From assembly GCA_026874595.1 (NCBI GenBank), contig CM049308.1, positions 40,224,527-40,288,526 of the forward strand: 64,000 nucleotides of DNA. The letters run 5' to 3'. The position numbers and the translations under genes are program-made. Below, in pieces: positions 44,501-47,500 of the stretch; within the stretch, counting starts at the first letter, position 1, and each line of letters starts with the position of its first letter. The DNA comes from Sipunculus nudus (lineage: Eukaryota; Annelida; Sipuncula; Golfingiida; Sipunculidae). A model generated the notes under the pieces. It was given only the letters and a program-made list of their open reading frames with translations. It had not been told where the DNA came from and did not search any database.

Positions 44501-47500
44501 ATTTTCACCAAAAATGGACCTATTCAATCTTATGATCACTCTCCTAGTAAATGACATGACCCATTTTAAAAAGGATCTGTCCTCTCACCCCTACCAATGC
44601 ACATGTTAAATTTGATAAAGATAGGTGAAATATTTTTTGTGTTCTCTCCCTCACAAGATTTCTCTGTGGTGGCAGTGGCATGCTGAAACCATAGTATCCC
44701 TGACTTTCAATCAGGGGAGACAATTATTTTGCTGAATGATGATTTGTCATCTTAAAACAATTCCAGACAATTTACCCACCACATGTTCGACTTCTTCCAA
44801 TGTCTGTGATGATGCAATACTCGAGCGGAGCTGATCCGTCAGTTTGTCCATGTTTTTTATTGACTTCAACACAGAAGCTACTCTGGACTGGACTGCTCTG
44901 CAAAATTAAAATGACATATGATAGTGAATAAAATACGTATGAATCAAGTATATCCTCCAATACATCCACATTTTGGTAAACTTATAAATAATGTTCTTAG
45001 CCCAACACTCTTTGAATAAAGCAGGATGGAAACTTTTAAGTGTTCTGCTATCTTCAGTTAAGTTTTGCACCAATGGTATAAAAGTTATCAATTATACAGA
45101 TTTGTGTCTAAGTCTTTGCTGGTTGATATGCATCAGATTTATTCAAATCTCTTGGGAATTGAACCCTCTAGTGTTGTCAATAGATGGATGTATTGAATAC
45201 TGTGGTTGGCTTCATAAAGGTACAGGTAATATTTCATGATTTTAAATTTTTCATTAATTTGTGAGGGATCCATTTTTTGTGAAAGCACCATACAGTGACC
45301 TACACAGGGTGTATATCCATTAGAGACTGCAAACAAATTTGGGCTTGACCAGCCCGGGCCGCTGACACAAAATACCAGACCCCTTATCCCTGGATTGGTC
45401 AGGACTGCTGAACCTTACATTACTCGTAAGGTTTATGGTAAACAGATAAATATAATACCAAGATACACTTAATAATACATGTTATTATATATATGTCCGA
45501 AACATGACCCATATAAAAATTGCAGGCCTTCTTGCAAAAATTGGTAGGAAAATCAGCTTGACTCCATATTTTGACCACTCTTTCAGCCCACTCAGGCCCT
45601 GCAGTTTTCTTTCCTTACAATATCTTTCCAAGGAGACGAGGAATAACAGATGGTTGAAGGATGTGTTTCAAACTCACAGATGATAGCATATAAAATACAG
45701 ATATGCACAATATCACACAAGTGTTAATGACACTTAATTAATGGTAGAGTTCAAATTAAAACTAGATGTGTCGGAACGACATGAATGCCCCCGCCTGGGG
45801 CAAATTAGAAATATTTGTTAAATTTTGTAAAATTTAGAAAAAAATTGTAGGTCAACAAGGGCAAAATGCAAACACGATCTGTAACGGGTCATTATCAAGC
45901 AACACACCTAAAATCTGGCCAGTCTCTGCAGGCATTGTGAAAAAAAGTCCATACATGTGCATTTTGCATAAAAATTTCTGTCCTTCATGAAATTTTCTAT
46001 GTTCAGGATCTGTCAAATGGTCAAAAATAGGTCAACTGGGACAAAACAAGAACTCAATCTGTAACTGGTCATTATCTGCCAACACACCAAAAATCAGGCC
46101 CGTATCTGCAGGCATTGCGAGAAAAAATCTGTACATGTGCACTAGTCATGAAAATTTATATTTTTTATGAAATTTTTTAAGTTTAGGAGCCGTAAAATGG
46201 TCAAAAGTAGGTCAACTGGGACGTAACGTTATCTCGAACTGTAACTGGTCATTATCTGCCCAAACACCAAAAATCAGGCCAATATCTGCAGGCATTGCGA
46301 AAAAAAGTCCGTACATGTGTATTTGTCATGAAAATTTCTATTTTTCATGAAATTCTCTAAGTTTAGGAGCCGTAAAACGGTCAAAAGTAGATCAACCGGG
46401 ACGAAACGTGAACTTGATCTGTAACTGGTCATTATCTGCCCATACACTAAAAATCAGGCCAATATCTGCAGGCATTGCGAAAAAAGTCCTTACATGTGTA
46501 TTTGTCATGAAAATTTCTATTTTTCATGAAATTTTCTAAGTTTAGGAGCCTTAAAATGGTCAAAATTAGGTCAACCAGGACGAAACATGAACTCGATCTG
46601 TAACTGCCCACACACCAAAAATCAGGCCAATATCTGCAGGCATTGCGAAAAAAAGTCCGTACAACTGTTTGATTTCGGAATGATGGAATGACGGAAGGAC
46701 GGACATGGGTAAAACTATATGCCCCAGCCACTTTGTGGTGGGGGCATAAAAAAATTTAAACACAAGTCTTGCCATTCATATTGTTGGTTATTACATGTGA
46801 CTATTGTCATTAATATTTTTGCACAGTCTGCTGTGTGTGTGATTATTGGGTGTGTTTAATATTTAAAAAAATTTCATGAAAAATTATCTAGATGAAAAGA
46901 AAATTTACAAAAACCAGCAAGTTAATTTTATTAAAACAATAATTTTAATTTCATTTAATTGCGTCTATAAAATGGACTGGACCACTTGGACCTATCAACC
47001 CATTGGACTGGACCGCTTACAGCTGTACCAGACCAGGACCGCTAAGGGGTGGTCCAGTCCGTACCTTTTATATCCATAGCTGAATAAATTTATTTTAAAA
47101 GCAAGCAAAATCTTAACAAATTGATGTCACAGGAACCAAGGGAACATCAAACAAGAAGAAATCCCTATTCATTCTCAGCAGAACTGGGTGCAGTGAACTC
47201 GGTACATGACAACTGAACTGGGGCAATAATCCTAATCCCTGATACATTATTACTTCTCTTTATCCCTGTTACATTACCCATTTCATAATCCCTGCTGCAT
47301 TACCCGCTACTCATCTCTGCTAAATTACCCACTTCTCACCTCTGCTACATAACCCACTTTCATTCCCTGCTACATTACCCACTTTTCATCCCTGCTACAT
47401 TACCTGCTTCTCATAAACCCTGCTACATAACCTGCTTCTCATAATAACTGCTACATTACCTGCTTCTCATAATAACTGCTACATTACCTGCTTCTCATAA

